Below, piece by piece: positions 1 to 9,170 of a DNA stretch of 64,000 nucleotides. The notes beneath the pieces were generated by a model. The model was not told the origin of the DNA, did no database searches, and saw only the letters and a program-made list of their open reading frames with translations. The number at the start of each line of letters is the position of its first letter. The stretch's first letter is position 1. The position numbers and the translations under genes were made by a program. Origin of the DNA: Flavobacteriales bacterium. GTDB lineage: Bacteria; Bacteroidota; Bacteroidia; Flavobacteriales_C; GCA-002722245. The stretch is from contig PBLA01000028.1 of assembly GCA_002722245.1 (NCBI GenBank), forward strand, positions 58,892 through 122,891, in the 5' to 3' direction.

Positions 1-307
1 AAACATGCTTAGTTTTTGACAAATCGATTTCGATTTGAGGTTGATTAAATCCAAAACTTCTTGATAATAAATCGAAACCTTGAGCCCTAACTTTTACAGG
101 CATGGTACTCGGAAGCTCACTAATTAACAATTCATCTTCCGGGAAATTTTTATACGAGAAAGCTATTTGTAACTCATCCTCGCGTTCTTCAGAAAAACGT
201 AAAAGCCCCCATAAAATAGTGGATATTGCAATACAAGCAAGAAAAACCTGCACTTGTTTTTTATCTTGTGGCAATAAACCACCTACTATTTTTTTTAACC
301 TAGCCAA
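1..307 (-). CDS. YbbR/CdaR-like membrane protein, N-terminal part (runs off the window)
   Basis: Reading the minus strand from about 307 gives an open frame of 102 codons with no stop before the window edge. It has a short basic N-terminus (ARLKKIVGGLLPQDKKQ), one membrane segment (about residues 17-33, VFLACIAISTILWGLL) and then a beta-rich stretch with PSTMPVKVRAQGFDLLSR, which is the style of YbbR-domain proteins. No in-frame ATG is present, so a TTG at 305-307 is the best start. YbbR/CdaR proteins are membrane-anchored and extracytoplasmic, and some regulate diadenylate cyclase; that role is family knowledge and is not shown here. It lies just after the terminator of the upstream operon, so it is probably transcribed separately. 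The family call is tentative because the repeat domains are outside the window. Confidence 0.55.
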   Translation of the reverse strand, partial: MARLKKIVGGLLPQDKKQVQVFLACIAISTILWGLLRFSEEREDELQIAFSYKNFPEDELLISELPSTMPVKVRAQGFDLLSRSFGFNQPQIEIDLSKTKHV

Positions 308-317
308 AATTGGACAT

Positions 318-341
318 AAAAAATCCCGCATTGCGGGATTT
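318..341 (-). terminator. Rho-independent terminator of the ruvX-def-TPR operon
   Basis: A perfect inverted repeat, aaatcccgc (321-329) and gcgggattt (333-341) with a 3-base loop, is followed on the minus strand by six T. It sits 15 bases beyond the stop of the TPR lipoprotein gene and before the next minus-strand gene. Confidence 0.8.
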
Positions 342-356
342 ATTTTTCATTCAACT

Positions 357-929
357 TTACTCTTTGGAGGAATCTTGATCATCTCCAAGTACTGATTGCT
401 CAATCGATGCTGGATTCATGATTAATTGAACACTTGTTCTGGCGTTCATTCCCCACACGGATGTTCCATATTGCCGCGCTAACTTTTTATACGCCTCTTT
501 TGCTCCCTCAATATCCTCAAGCACTACCTCTTTGGTACGCCCTATAAAATACATTGATTTAGGAACGATTGAATGGGTAGGAAAAGAATCTACCACATAG
601 TTTAAATACTCCAATGCTTTTTTACTGTTTTTTACATTTAGTGATGATATCCCTGCATTACACAAAACCTCAGGAAGTTCTGCTGACTTAGGAAAATCTG
701 CTATTAATGCATCTACATAGTAAACCAAACTGTCATTTAGTGGTTTTAGACCTGCCTGATCATAATCTTTGGGGTTTTCAAATATTTTATTGAATTCTTC
801 TCTCACCCATTCAAATCCAGCAATCAATTCTTTTTCAGAAAGACCTGTCTTTTCAGTGACTTTTGAACCTGACCCACCGCAAGCAATAAGTAAAAAAATT
901 CCTAAAACTGATACTATTTTGTTTCTCAT
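357..929 (-). CDS. TPR-repeat lipoprotein
   Basis: 190 residues. The signal peptide ends in a lipobox (LLIACGG), so Cys17 is likely lipidated. The rest is helical with TPR-like pairs: about residues 70-105 (ADFPKSAELPEVLCNAGISS) and 110-165 (KKALEYLNYVVDSFP, AKEAYKKLARQYGTS). The two repeats resemble the BamD/CpoB style of periplasmic TPR proteins, but no specific family is recognised. It is the last gene of an operon with def (13-base gap) and ruvX. Its role is unknown; a scaffold at the outer membrane is the usual inference for such proteins. Confidence 0.8.
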   Translation of the reverse strand: MRNKIVSVLGIFLLIACGGSGSKVTEKTGLSEKELIAGFEWVREEFNKIFENPKDYDQAGLKPLNDSLVYYVDALIADFPKSAELPEVLCNAGISSLNVKNSKKALEYLNYVVDSFPTHSIVPKSMYFIGRTKEVVLEDIEGAKEAYKKLARQYGTSVWGMNARTSVQLIMNPASIEQSVLGDDQDSSKE

Positions 930-942
930 GATTCTTATTTAA

Positions 943-1497
943 TTAATTAGGAAACCGCATACGGTAACCTGCATGTACATTTCCTTTTGAAATATCGGTT
1001 AATTTACGCTTTATCATTTGTTTTTTCAAAGGATTTATTTTATCTGTGAATAAAATCCCATCAATATGATCATATTCATGTTGAATAATTCTTGCTGCAA
1101 GACCTGAAAACTCCTCAACATGCTCATTAAATTCCTCATCAAAATATTTTACTTTAACCGTTGAGTTTCTTTTCACATTTTCTCGTATTCCAGGAATGCT
1201 TAAACAACCTTCCTTAAAGGGCCATTCCTCCCCTTTTTCCTCAATGATTTCGGCATTAATGAACACTTTTTTAAACCCATTTAGCTCGGGTTCCTCATCT
1301 GAAAAAGGACTGGCATCCACCAAAAACAAGCGAATCGCTTTTCCAATTTGAGGAGCGGCTAAACGAACACCTTCAGCACCATACATAGTTTCCCACATAT
1401 TGGCAATCAATTCAGAAAGACCCTCATAATCTTGAGTAATATTTTCCCCCTTTTTTCGCAAAACAGGATCTCCAAATGCAACAATTGGTAATATCAT
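943..1497 (-). CDS. def: Peptide deformylase
   Basis: 184 residues, normal length. It removes the formyl group from the N-terminal Met of new proteins and is a metalloenzyme acting at the ribosome exit. Motif II EGCLS (Cys98) and motif III QHEYDH (His140, His144, catalytic Glu141) are intact, so the metal site is complete. Motif I reads GVRLAAPQ (43-50) instead of the usual G-x-G-x-A-A-P-Q: the second Gly is Arg45. The gene lies in an operon with ruvX upstream (38-base gap) and a TPR lipoprotein downstream, an arrangement close to that of other flavobacteria. Confidence 0.95.
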   Translation of the reverse strand: MILPIVAFGDPVLRKKGENITQDYEGLSELIANMWETMYGAEGVRLAAPQIGKAIRLFLVDASPFSDEEPELNGFKKVFINAEIIEEKGEEWPFKEGCLSIPGIRENVKRNSTVKVKYFDEEFNEHVEEFSGLAARIIQHEYDHIDGILFTDKINPLKKQMIKRKLTDISKGNVHAGYRMRFPN

Positions 1498-1535
1498 TCT
1501 ATAAAAATAGTTTTTTTTACGTCTTTTATCGAATT

Positions 1536-1955
1536 TTAGGTTCTAGACAATTTATCTAAATAAGATTGAAGAATGATTGCAGCACTTACTTTGTCTAAAT
1601 TTCCTTTTTCCTGACGTTTACTCTTTTTCAACCCACTTTCCATAAGCGATTGAGCTGCAATTTTACTTGTAAATCGTTCGTCCTCGCGAATGATTTTAAT
1701 TCCCTTTATACTACGTGATAAACGAGTGATAAACTGATCAACAAATTCAGAGGCATCTGTTTTTTGATTGTTAAGACCTTTAGGTTCCCCCACAACAACA
1801 GCCTCTAATTCATATTGCTCCGCATAGTTTTTTATAAATGTGACAACATCCTTGGCGTGTATTGTAGTAAGCGGACTCGCTATTAATTTGAAATCATCTG
1901 TTTCAGCAACACCAACCCTTTTTGTTCCGTAATCTATACCGAGTATTCTCCCCAT
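1536..1955 (-). CDS. ruvX: RuvX/YqgF-type Holliday junction resolvase-like nuclease
   Basis: 139 residues, typical length for this RNase H-fold family. Visible motifs are GIDYGTKRVGVA (residues 5-16) with the first catalytic Asp, VVGEPKG in the middle strand, EDERFTS with the acidic Glu/Asp, and the C-terminal DKVSAAIILQSYL with the last catalytic Asp. Family members are implicated in pre-16S rRNA 5' processing and possibly in resolving Holliday junctions. It follows a small lipoprotein gene by 2 bases and precedes def. Confidence 0.93.
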   Translation of the reverse strand: MGRILGIDYGTKRVGVAETDDFKLIASPLTTIHAKDVVTFIKNYAEQYELEAVVVGEPKGLNNQKTDASEFVDQFITRLSRSIKGIKIIREDERFTSKIAAQSLMESGLKKSKRQEKGNLDKVSAAIILQSYLDKLSRT

Positions 1956-1957
1956 GT

Positions 1958-2326
1958 TTAGTTTGCAATGAAGGTACCAGAGATAATAATCTTATTCGTT
2001 CCATCCAGAGGTTCGAATTCACTTTTTTCATCAATCAATTCTTCATCAATAAACACTTTGATCGTAACATCTGCATTGATATCTGAATGCTCTACTTCAA
2101 ATTTATACTCCAGTTCACTTCCGTAAACCTCATGTTTAATTTCTAAAGGAATGCGCACGGTGTCATTTGCTCGCCAGTCCAAGCCCGGGCCCATGATAGT
2201 ATGCATGTCTTCAACGTATTCTGCCGACCCTTCAATGGTATATTCAAATACATGCCTCTCATCCAGATTGGAACAACCAACAAGAAAAAAAACAGCAAAA
2301 AATATGGTTATAATTCTAAATATCAC
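1958..2326 (-). CDS. Small lipoprotein of unknown function
   Basis: 122 residues. The N-terminus has a hydrophobic stretch and a lipobox (FFLVGCS), giving a mature lipoprotein beginning at Cys18. The body is short beta strands of alternating polarity (IPLEIKHEVYGSELEYKFEVEH, then VTIKVFIDEELID), which suggests a small all-beta domain. The best start is GTG at 2324-2326; no in-frame ATG precedes the signal peptide. It is the first gene of the run leading into ruvX and def, with only 2 bases before ruvX, so the genes are probably cotranscribed. Function is not recognised. Confidence 0.75.
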   Translation of the reverse strand: MIFRIITIFFAVFFLVGCSNLDERHVFEYTIEGSAEYVEDMHTIMGPGLDWRANDTVRIPLEIKHEVYGSELEYKFEVEHSDINADVTIKVFIDEELIDEKSEFEPLDGTNKIIISGTFIAN

Positions 2327-2489
2327 AGTGCTAAATTATAAAATTTAGTAGAAAAGAATTGTTGTTTTGGATTAAAATAGTATGAATTTCATTCAATAAA
2401 AATTACAATTAAATAACATTACAATACCCTAAAAATCAAACAAATAATAAATTATCGCTTTCTTCGTTTTAATTATACATTAAAAAACT

Positions 2490-2521
2490 GGACAACACAG
2501 GTTAAAAGCGCTATCTTTGTG
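2490..2521 (+). promoter_or_regulatory. Promoter of rpoD (Bacteroidota type)
   Basis: The -7 element TATCTTTG (2514-2521) matches TAnnTTTG exactly. A weak -33 element CTGG lies at 2490-2493, 20 bases upstream. Transcription would start about 2525, giving a short leader before the ATG at 2551. Confidence 0.55.
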
Positions 2522-2550
2522 CGCTAATTGATTAATTATATATAAAGTCT

Positions 2551-3414
2551 ATGAGACAGCTGAAAATTACCCAGTCGATCACGAAGAGAGACAGTATTAC
2601 ATTAGACAAGTATTTACAAGAAATTGGTAAAGAAGATTTAATCACAGCTGAAGAAGAGGTAGAGTTAGCAAAAAAAATCAAAGCAGGCGATCAGGTTGCT
2701 CTTGAACGACTAACAAAAGCCAACTTAAGATTCGTAGTATCCGTTGCAAAACAGTATCAAGGTCAAGGACTTACTCTTCCTGATTTAATCAACGAAGGAA
2801 ACCTTGGATTAATTAAAGCAGCTAAACGTTTTGACGAAACTCGAGGATTTAAGTTTATTTCTTATGCAGTATGGTGGATTCGTCAATCGATTATCCAAGC
2901 CATTTCTGAGCAATCTAGAATGGTAAGACTACCACTGAATAAAATTGGAGCGATCAGTAAAATTAACAAGGGTACTTCTCAGTTAGAACAGCAACTTGAG
3001 CGAGAGCCGAATGCTAAAGAAATTTCTGAATTCTTAGATATTTCAGAAAATGAAGTATCCAATGTGATGAATATGAACAGTCGTCATGTGTCTGTAGATG
3101 CTCCTTTCGCAGAAGGTGAAGATCACGGACTATTGGATGTGATGGTAAATAATGATTCTCCGGATGCTGACAACGGGTTACTAAAGGAATCTCTAAACCG
3201 AGAAATTAAGCGATCACTTGCTACACTTACGGAAAGAGAAGCTGAAGTACTGAAATTATTTTATGGTATTGATGGAAATAGAGAAATTTCGTTAGAAGAA
3301 ATTGGATCTAAATTTGATTTAACGCGCGAAAGAGTGCGGCAAATTAAAGAAAAAGCCATTAAGAGATTAAAGCATAATTCGAGAAGTAAATTACTACGTG
3401 CTTATTTAGGATAA
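2551..3414 (+). CDS. rpoD: Primary sigma factor RpoD/SigA family
   Basis: 287 residues, the short form typical of Bacteroidota primary sigma factors, lacking region 1.1 and the large non-conserved region. Region 1.2 ([23 protein letters not shown]), region 2 ([29 protein letters not shown], then [19 protein letters not shown]), region 3 (VRLPLNKI) and the region 4 helix-turn-helix (LTREREAEVL-like, then [19 protein letters not shown]) are all present in order. This sigma factor directs housekeeping transcription from the TTTG/TAnnTTTG promoters seen in this window. It is monocistronic, with its own promoter and a strong terminator. Confidence 0.96.
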   Translation: MRQLKITQSITKRDSITLDKYLQEIGKEDLITAEEEVELAKKIKAGDQVALERLTKANLRFVVSVAKQYQGQGLTLPDLINEGNLGLIKAAKRFDETRGFKFISYAVWWIRQSIIQAISEQSRMVRLPLNKIGAISKINKGTSQLEQQLEREPNAKEISEFLDISENEVSNVMNMNSRHVSVDAPFAEGEDHGLLDVMVNNDSPDADNGLLKESLNREIKRSLATLTEREAEVLKLFYGIDGNREISLEEIGSKFDLTRERVRQIKEKAIKRLKHNSRSKLLRAYLG

Positions 3415-3438
3415 ACATTGCTTTTAGATATTTACAGA

Positions 3439-3462
3439 GCCGCTCAATCGAGCGGCTTTTTT
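3439..3462 (+). terminator. Rho-independent terminator of rpoD
   Basis: Perfect 7-bp stem gccgctc (3439-3445) and gagcggc (3450-3456) with a 4-base loop, followed by six T. Confidence 0.92.
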
Positions 3463-3583
3463 ATTTGCTGAAAACTTTTAAATTGATGTTAAAAGCAACA
3501 TGACATAAACTTTAGCTTATTGGTCATCAAAGAATACTTTTCTTGAATGACGCGGTTTATAGATGATTTAATAAATTAGAAAG

Positions 3584-5608
3584 ATGGATTTTGAATTAGT
3601 GTCAGCCTTTAGTCCGACTGGTGATCAACCCAAAGCAATTGCAGAAATAGTACAAGGGTTTAAATCGGGAGTACCTGCACAAACCTTGCAAGGCGTCACG
3701 GGATCGGGCAAAACATTTACCATGGCAAATGTCATAAAGGAGTTAAATCGTCCTACACTAATTTTATCGCATAACAAAACCCTTGCCGCGCAGCTTTATG
3801 GAGAATTTAAAAAGTTTTTCCCTAATAATAAAGTGGAGTATTTTGTTTCATATTACGATTACTATCAACCTGAAGCCTTTCTTCCCGTAACAGGTACATA
3901 CATTGAAAAGGACTTATCCATCAATGACGAAATTGAAAAACTAAGACTCTCTGCCACTACAGCACTATTATCAGGAAGAAGTGATGTTATTGTTGTTTCT
4001 TCAGTATCTTGTATTTATGGTATGGGAAACCCTACGGATTTTTATGATAATTCCGTAACGATACAAGTTGGACAAAATCTAAGCAGAATACGTTTTCTTA
4101 AAAACTTAGTCACTGCACTTTATTCAAGAAATGATATTGAATTTGAACGAGGTACTTTTAGAGTGAAAGGCGACACTGTTGATATATACCCTGGTTACCT
4201 TGATTTTGCTTACAGAGTGTCTTTTTGGGGAGATGAAATTGAAACCATTGAACATATTGACCCCACCTCTAATCGCTCATTAATTCAAGTTGATGAGGTC
4301 AAAATATATCCTGCAAATCTTTTTGTAACAAGTCCTGGAAGTTTACAAAATGCAATTGAGCAAATCCAAGATGATTTGGTGAAACAAGTTGAGTTTTTTC
4401 AATCGGAGGGAAAAGAATTTGAAGCAAAAAGGTTACTTGAAAGAACAGAATACGATTTAGAAATGATGCGTGAATTAGGATATTGTTCAGGTATTGAAAA
4501 TTACTCACGATATCTTGATGGCAGAGCACCTGGTACACGTCCCTATTGTCTTTTAGATTATTTTCCAGAAGACTACATCATGATGATTGATGAGAGCCAT
4601 GTCACCCGACCACAAATAAAAGCCATGTACGGTGGTGATCGATCCCGAAAACTAAACTTGGTAGACTACGGATTTAGATTACCAGCTGCACTGGATAACC
4701 GTCCTTTACAATACGATGAATTTGAAGCCCTTCAAAATCAAACGCTCTATGTTTCTGCTACACCTGCCGATTATGAATTAGAAGCCTCTGAAGGTGTTGT
4801 AGTTGAGCAGATTATACGCCCAACAGGACTCCTGGATCCACGTATAGAAGTACGCCCGTCAAAAAATCAAATTGATGATTTACTGGAAGAAATTGACAAC
4901 CGAGTGAAAAGAAATGAACGGGTTCTATGTACTACGCTAACTAAAAGAATGGCAGAGGAACTCTCTAAATACATCCTCAACTTAAAAATAAAATGTCAAT
5001 ACATTCATTCGGAGATTGATACACTTGAACGGGTAGAAATTTTGAGGTCGTTGAGGCTTGGAGAAATCGATGTATTAGTGGGAGTTAATCTTTTAAGAGA
5101 AGGATTGGATTTACCTGAAGTTTCGTTGGTAGCTATTTTAGATGCAGATAAAGAAGGCTTTTTACGCTCTGAAAAATCACTAACTCAAACGGCAGGTAGA
5201 GCAGCTAGAAATATTGATGGATTAGTCATTATGTACGGTGATAAGATCACCGATTCCATGCGTAAAACGATCGATGAAACCAACAGGCGTAGAGATATTC
5301 AAATGGCTTACAATAAAGCCAATGGAATAACGCCTACATCTCTAGCTAAATCAAAAGAAGAAATACTAGAACAAACCTCAGTAATTGACTCTGTTCGAGG
5401 AAATAAACTGAAGAAATACGAAGCCACGGAAGTTGAGGCTGGAATTGCGGCCGATCCTGTTATTCAGTATATGTCTAAAGCCCAATTAGAAAAAGCAATC
5501 AAACAAGCTAAGGCTAAAATGCAAAAGGCGGCGAAAGAATTAGATTTCATTTCAGCAGCTCAGTATCGAGATGAAATGCAGGCGTTGGAGAAAAAACTTA
5601 AAAAATAA
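3584..5608 (+). CDS. uvrB: Excinuclease ABC subunit B
   Basis: 674 residues, full length. UvrB is the damage-verifying helicase-like subunit of nucleotide excision repair, working with UvrA and UvrC. Visible features: Walker A GVTGSGKT (37-44), the beta-hairpin region YYDYYQPEAF, the DESH box (MMIDESHVT), conserved helicase motifs (SATP, LLREGLDLPEVSLVAILDAD, QTAGRAARN) and the C-terminal UVR motif (about 635-672) that contacts UvrC. The ATG at 3584 is preceded by a purine-rich AGAAAG. The gene stands alone, converging on trpA. No SOS operator was recognised upstream. Confidence 0.97.
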   Translation: MDFELVSAFSPTGDQPKAIAEIVQGFKSGVPAQTLQGVTGSGKTFTMANVIKELNRPTLILSHNKTLAAQLYGEFKKFFPNNKVEYFVSYYDYYQPEAFLPVTGTYIEKDLSINDEIEKLRLSATTALLSGRSDVIVVSSVSCIYGMGNPTDFYDNSVTIQVGQNLSRIRFLKNLVTALYSRNDIEFERGTFRVKGDTVDIYPGYLDFAYRVSFWGDEIETIEHIDPTSNRSLIQVDEVKIYPANLFVTSPGSLQNAIEQIQDDLVKQVEFFQSEGKEFEAKRLLERTEYDLEMMRELGYCSGIENYSRYLDGRAPGTRPYCLLDYFPEDYIMMIDESHVTRPQIKAMYGGDRSRKLNLVDYGFRLPAALDNRPLQYDEFEALQNQTLYVSATPADYELEASEGVVVEQIIRPTGLLDPRIEVRPSKNQIDDLLEEIDNRVKRNERVLCTTLTKRMAEELSKYILNLKIKCQYIHSEIDTLERVEILRSLRLGEIDVLVGVNLLREGLDLPEVSLVAILDADKEGFLRSEKSLTQTAGRAARNIDGLVIMYGDKITDSMRKTIDETNRRRDIQMAYNKANGITPTSLAKSKEEILEQTSVIDSVRGNKLKKYEATEVEAGIAADPVIQYMSKAQLEKAIKQAKAKMQKAAKELDFISAAQYRDEMQALEKKLKK

Positions 5609-5628
5609 GTTTATATCCGATACCAATT

Positions 5629-5661
5629 AGCGCCTGAAAATATGGAATTAGGCGTTATTTT
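5629..5661. terminator. Weak hairpin between convergent uvrB and trpA
   Basis: agcgcct (5629-5635) pairs with aggcgtt (5650-5656), one G-U pair, followed by a short T-rich tract. It overlaps the trpA stop and could serve uvrB or both genes. Confidence 0.4.
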
Positions 5662-6439
5662 CAATTTTCTCCTGACGTATACTTGAGATAAATTCCTGAA
5701 TGGCTGTTTTTAAATCGTTGTTTTTGTTTAATGAACGAATAAACGCTGTTCCTATAATTGCTCCTTGTGAATAGGTGCATGCTGTTTTATAAGAAGCTGC
5801 ATCCTTAACATTAAACCCAATTAACGTTGGTGAGTTTAATTTCATATTTTGCACACGCTTAAAATAATCGGTTGTACCATCTATACCGTCTTTTTTTCCA
5901 GTAGTAGAGGAACTAGAAACCAGGTATAAAAATCCATTTGTAAGCGTATCCAATTTCTGAATCCGTTCAACAGATGTTTCAGGTGTAACCAAGAACACAT
6001 TCGCTAAACCATGAGATTCAAAAAGGTCTTTGTATTCTTCTTCGTATTCATACAAAGGTAAATCCGGTAGAATGACACCATCAATACCAACCTCTTTACA
6101 GCTTTTACAAAATGCTTCATAGCCATATTGCATAACAGGATTCAAATACCCCATTAGTAACACAGGTATATTAACTTGTTTTCTTAAGTCTTTCAATTGT
6201 TCAAAAAGCAATTTTAAGGTCATGCCGTTGTTTATGGCTACACCACTTGCCTCTTGAATTACAGGACCGTCAGCCATAGGATCTGAGAATGGAATACCTA
6301 ATTCTACCATATCCACTCCGTTTGCTTCCAATTCTTTTAATACTTCTACAGTATCATTTAAATTAGGATATCCGGCAGTAATAAAGATGGATAACAATCC
6401 GTCTTTTTTATTTTCAAATGCTCTTTGTATTCTTTTCAT
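5648..6439 (-). CDS. trpA: Tryptophan synthase alpha chain
   Basis: 263 residues, normal length, TIM barrel. It cleaves indole-3-glycerol phosphate to indole and glyceraldehyde phosphate and passes indole to TrpB. The catalytic Glu47 is in VELGIPFSDPMADGPV and the catalytic Asp in GVILPDLPLYEYEEEY. The phosphate-binding loop IGFNVKD and the C-terminal GAIIGTAFI are recognisable. It is the last gene of the trp operon, 10 bases after trpB. Confidence 0.96.
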   Translation of the reverse strand: MKRIQRAFENKKDGLLSIFITAGYPNLNDTVEVLKELEANGVDMVELGIPFSDPMADGPVIQEASGVAINNGMTLKLLFEQLKDLRKQVNIPVLLMGYLNPVMQYGYEAFCKSCKEVGIDGVILPDLPLYEYEEEYKDLFESHGLANVFLVTPETSVERIQKLDTLTNGFLYLVSSSSTTGKKDGIDGTTDYFKRVQNMKLNSPTLIGFNVKDAASYKTACTYSQGAIIGTAFIRSLNKNNDLKTAIQEFISSIRQEKIENNA

Positions 6440-6449
6440 TTACTATGAA

Positions 6450-7625
6450 TTAAACATATTTCATTAATGTATTCAAATCCTTATCTCCCCTTCCAGATAG
6501 ATTTATGACCACGATTTCATCCTTTTTTAAATCCAAGTTATTCAAGGCAGCAAAGGCATGAGCTGTTTCTAGAGCAGGAATAATACCTTCTAATTTAGAC
6601 ACCTCAAAACATGCTTTGAGGGCTTCATCATCAGTCACATACTCAAAGCTACCTCGTCCAGAATCGAATAAATGAGCATGCATTGGTCCTATACCAGGAT
6701 AATCAAGTCCAGCAGAAATCGAATAAGGCTCTACAACCTGACCATCTTCGGTTTGCATTAAAAGGGTTTTAGCCGCATGTAAAACTCCTGGCTTTCCTTT
6801 AGAAGTAGTTGCTGCAGTTTTTCCCGAGTTTAAACCAAGCCCCGCTGGTTCTGCAGCAATTAGCTCAACTCGTTCATCATCCAAATAATGATAAAATGCG
6901 CCCGCTGCATTACTTCCTCCTCCAACACAAGCAATTACTCTATCCGGATAGTCTCGCCCTTCATGCTCCATTAACTGCCATTTCATTTCCTCGGAAATGA
7001 CACTTTGGAATCGTGCAACCATATCGGGGTATGGATGAGGACCTACAACAGAGCCGATAATATAATATGTATCAGTGGGATTATTAATCCAATCTCTTAT
7101 CGCTTCATTCGTAGCGTCTTTCAAGGTTTTACTACCCGATTCAGCGGCCACTACTTTTGCCCCCAACATTTGCATACGTTTCACATTGGGTTGCTGACGT
7201 TCTATATCAACCGCTCCCATGTATACTACACATTCCATTCCCATTAATGCACATACCGTTGCTGTAGCAACACCGTGTTGACCAGCTCCAGTCTCAGCAA
7301 TTATTCTTTTCTTCCCGAGTCTCTGAGCAAGTAGAATTTGTCCTACGGTATTGTTCACCTTGTGTGCACCGGTATGGTTTAAATCTTCTCTTTTTAAATA
7401 GATTTTAGCACCATATTTAGCGGAAAGCCTCTTGGCTAAATACAAAGGAGTTGGTCTTCCTACATAGTGCCTTAGAAGGTGATCAAATTCTTTTTTAAAC
7501 TCTTCCGTTTGGGAAATCTTTAAATAGTTCTCCCTCAACTCTTCAATATTAGGGTATAACATTTCTGGGATGTATGCACCTCCAAATTGTCCGTAATACC
7601 CTTTTTCGTCTACATTATAACTCAC
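6450..7625 (-). CDS. trpB: Tryptophan synthase beta chain
   Basis: 391 residues, normal length. It condenses indole with serine using PLP. The PLP lysine is Lys89 in [10 protein letters not shown], the phosphate loop is GGGSNAAG, and the N-terminal [14 protein letters not shown] is typical of TrpB1, the form that partners TrpA. The C-terminal NLSGRGDKD is also diagnostic. A 76-base gap containing an inverted repeat separates it from trpF, and trpA follows by 10 bases. Confidence 0.97.
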   Translation of the reverse strand: MSYNVDEKGYYGQFGGAYIPEMLYPNIEELRENYLKISQTEEFKKEFDHLLRHYVGRPTPLYLAKRLSAKYGAKIYLKREDLNHTGAHKVNNTVGQILLAQRLGKKRIIAETGAGQHGVATATVCALMGMECVVYMGAVDIERQQPNVKRMQMLGAKVVAAESGSKTLKDATNEAIRDWINNPTDTYYIIGSVVGPHPYPDMVARFQSVISEEMKWQLMEHEGRDYPDRVIACVGGGSNAAGAFYHYLDDERVELIAAEPAGLGLNSGKTAATTSKGKPGVLHAAKTLLMQTEDGQVVEPYSISAGLDYPGIGPMHAHLFDSGRGSFEYVTDDEALKACFEVSKLEGIIPALETAHAFAALNNLDLKKDEIVVINLSGRGDKDLNTLMKYV

Positions 7626-7660
7626 TGTAAATGAATTTAATTTTTTAAACTATTCGCATT

Positions 7661-7703
7661 GAATACCTCATCCTATTATGGGAATATTCTCATTGAGGCA
7701 TTC
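7661..7703 (-). repeat. Inverted repeat in the trpF-trpB gap
   Basis: gaatacctca (7661-7670) pairs with tgaggcattc (7694-7703), 9 of 10 plus one G-U type pair, around a 23-base loop. It touches the trpF stop codon. It could be an RNA hairpin affecting message stability or trpB translation; no U tract follows, so it is not a terminator. Confidence 0.5.
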
Positions 7704-8334
7704 ATGAAGCTCTGAGCTCATTCAAAAACTCTTTTAATAATTCTACATTTTTTAAACCTGGTTCAATTTCAAATTTACTATTCAAATCCAACCCATAAAG
7801 TTTTTCGAGCTGCAAGCTCTTTATTTCTTTCGCATCAATTGGTCCTATTCCTCCTGCAAGAAAATATTTCTTTGGGGACTCTTTATCAATACGCTGTAAT
7901 AAGGACCAATCAAACTTTTTACCCGACCCTCCGTGTTTTTCTGTTTTTGTGTCAAATAAGAAATAATCTGCATCGGGAAATTTTTGAAGTTCTGAAAAGT
8001 CATACCCATTCGTGATCGGACAAACTCTCCATACCTCTATTCCAAGTTCTTTCACTTGCTTACAGATTTCATTAGAATCTGCACCATGGAGTTGAACTAC
8101 ATCAAATTGATGCAGCTTCACTTTCTCTTTAACTACATCAATTGATTCCTTTACAAAAACCCCCACTTTTTTTGCTGGATTAACCGTTAATTTCACTCCT
8201 GTTTGACTAATACTTCTAGGAGATTGATCATAAAATATATTTCCTAAATAATCCACGCCGAGTTCAAGAAGCTCATCTACATTTTGTTGATGCTTCATTC
8301 CACAAACTTTGATTTTTAAGTTTAATCCATTCAT
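7702..8334 (-). CDS. trpF: Phosphoribosylanthranilate isomerase
   Basis: 210 residues, normal length for a single-domain TrpF TIM barrel. It catalyses the Amadori rearrangement of phosphoribosylanthranilate. Motifs: KVCGMK with the catalytic Cys near the N-terminus, VQLHG in the middle, DYFLFDTKTEKHGGSGKKFDW with the catalytic Asp, LAGGIGP, and GLDLNSKFEIEPGLKN at the C-terminus. The ATG overlaps the trpC stop by four bases (ATGA), so the two are translationally coupled. Confidence 0.95.
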   Translation of the reverse strand: MNGLNLKIKVCGMKHQQNVDELLELGVDYLGNIFYDQSPRSISQTGVKLTVNPAKKVGVFVKESIDVVKEKVKLHQFDVVQLHGADSNEICKQVKELGIEVWRVCPITNGYDFSELQKFPDADYFLFDTKTEKHGGSGKKFDWSLLQRIDKESPKKYFLAGGIGPIDAKEIKSLQLEKLYGLDLNSKFEIEPGLKNVELLKEFLNELRAS

Positions 8335-9110
8335 GACTCTAGTTCGTTTATAAAATCTTCACAAGATTTTCCAGGATTGTCTGTTTTCATAAAATTTTCG
8401 CCTATTAAAAATCCTTGATAACCATATGTTTTCAACTCTTTAATCGCTCCCACATTAGATATCCCGCTTTCGGAAACCTTTACAAATTCACTAGGAATTT
8501 TATGAGCTAATTCTTTTGACACTGCTGTACTTACTTCGAATGTTTTCAAATTACGATTATTAACCCCTACAGCATCACAATATTGATTGATATGATTTAA
8601 CTCTTCATAGTTATGAATTTCCAACAACACATTTAACCCAAGTTCTTTTGACTTCCTAGCCAATTCAATTGTTTTTTGAACGGTTAAACTTGAAGCAATG
8701 AGTAGTACAATATCTGCTCCAATAGATTTGGCTTCATACAATTGATATTCATCCAACATAAAATCCTTTCTTAATATGGGCAAATCAACGGCCGCTCTGG
8801 CCGCCTTTAAATCATCAAATGTCCCACCGAAATATTCTTTATCAGTTAAACAACTCATTGCAGAAACACCTGCAACCTCGTATCCTTTTGCTACTTCAGC
8901 TGAATTTACTACCCCGTTAATAATTCCTTTTGAAGGAGATTGGCGCTTAAACTCAGCGATTATTCCCGATTTTTCAATTATCGCCTTTTTTAGAGAAGGA
9001 CACTCTCGTTCAAATAAAACAGCCTTTTCTAATTCAGCAATGGAAACGTTTGCTTTTGCTGCGTCAATTTCCCTTAATTTATTTGCGTTTATTTTATCTA
9101 ATATTGTCAT
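8331..9110 (-). CDS. trpC: Indole-3-glycerol phosphate synthase
   Basis: 259 residues, normal length, single-domain TIM barrel. It closes the indole ring from CdRP with loss of CO2. Catalytic residues are seen in IIAEFKRQSPSKG (Lys), LRKDFMLDEYQLYEAKSIGAD, LLEIHNYEEL (Glu) and VGVNNRNLKTFEV (Asn); VSESGIS and GFLIGENFMKTDNPG follow. A perfect 9-bp palindrome lies directly against its start codon. Confidence 0.96.
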   Translation of the reverse strand: MTILDKINANKLREIDAAKANVSIAELEKAVLFERECPSLKKAIIEKSGIIAEFKRQSPSKGIINGVVNSAEVAKGYEVAGVSAMSCLTDKEYFGGTFDDLKAARAAVDLPILRKDFMLDEYQLYEAKSIGADIVLLIASSLTVQKTIELARKSKELGLNVLLEIHNYEELNHINQYCDAVGVNNRNLKTFEVSTAVSKELAHKIPSEFVKVSESGISNVGAIKELKTYGYQGFLIGENFMKTDNPGKSCEDFINELES

Positions 9111-9129
9111 TTCAAAACAGTGTTTTGAA
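9111..9129 (-). repeat. Perfect palindrome abutting the trpC start
   Basis: ttcaaaaca (9111-9119) and tgttttgaa (9121-9129) are exact reverse complements around one base, and the trpC ATG begins at the next base (9110). As RNA this would make a hairpin that masks the ribosome-binding region; as DNA it could be an operator. Confidence 0.55.
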
Positions 9130-9170
9130 TTAAGTAATGCTGCAATTCCTTACTCAATACCTGAAGTTAC

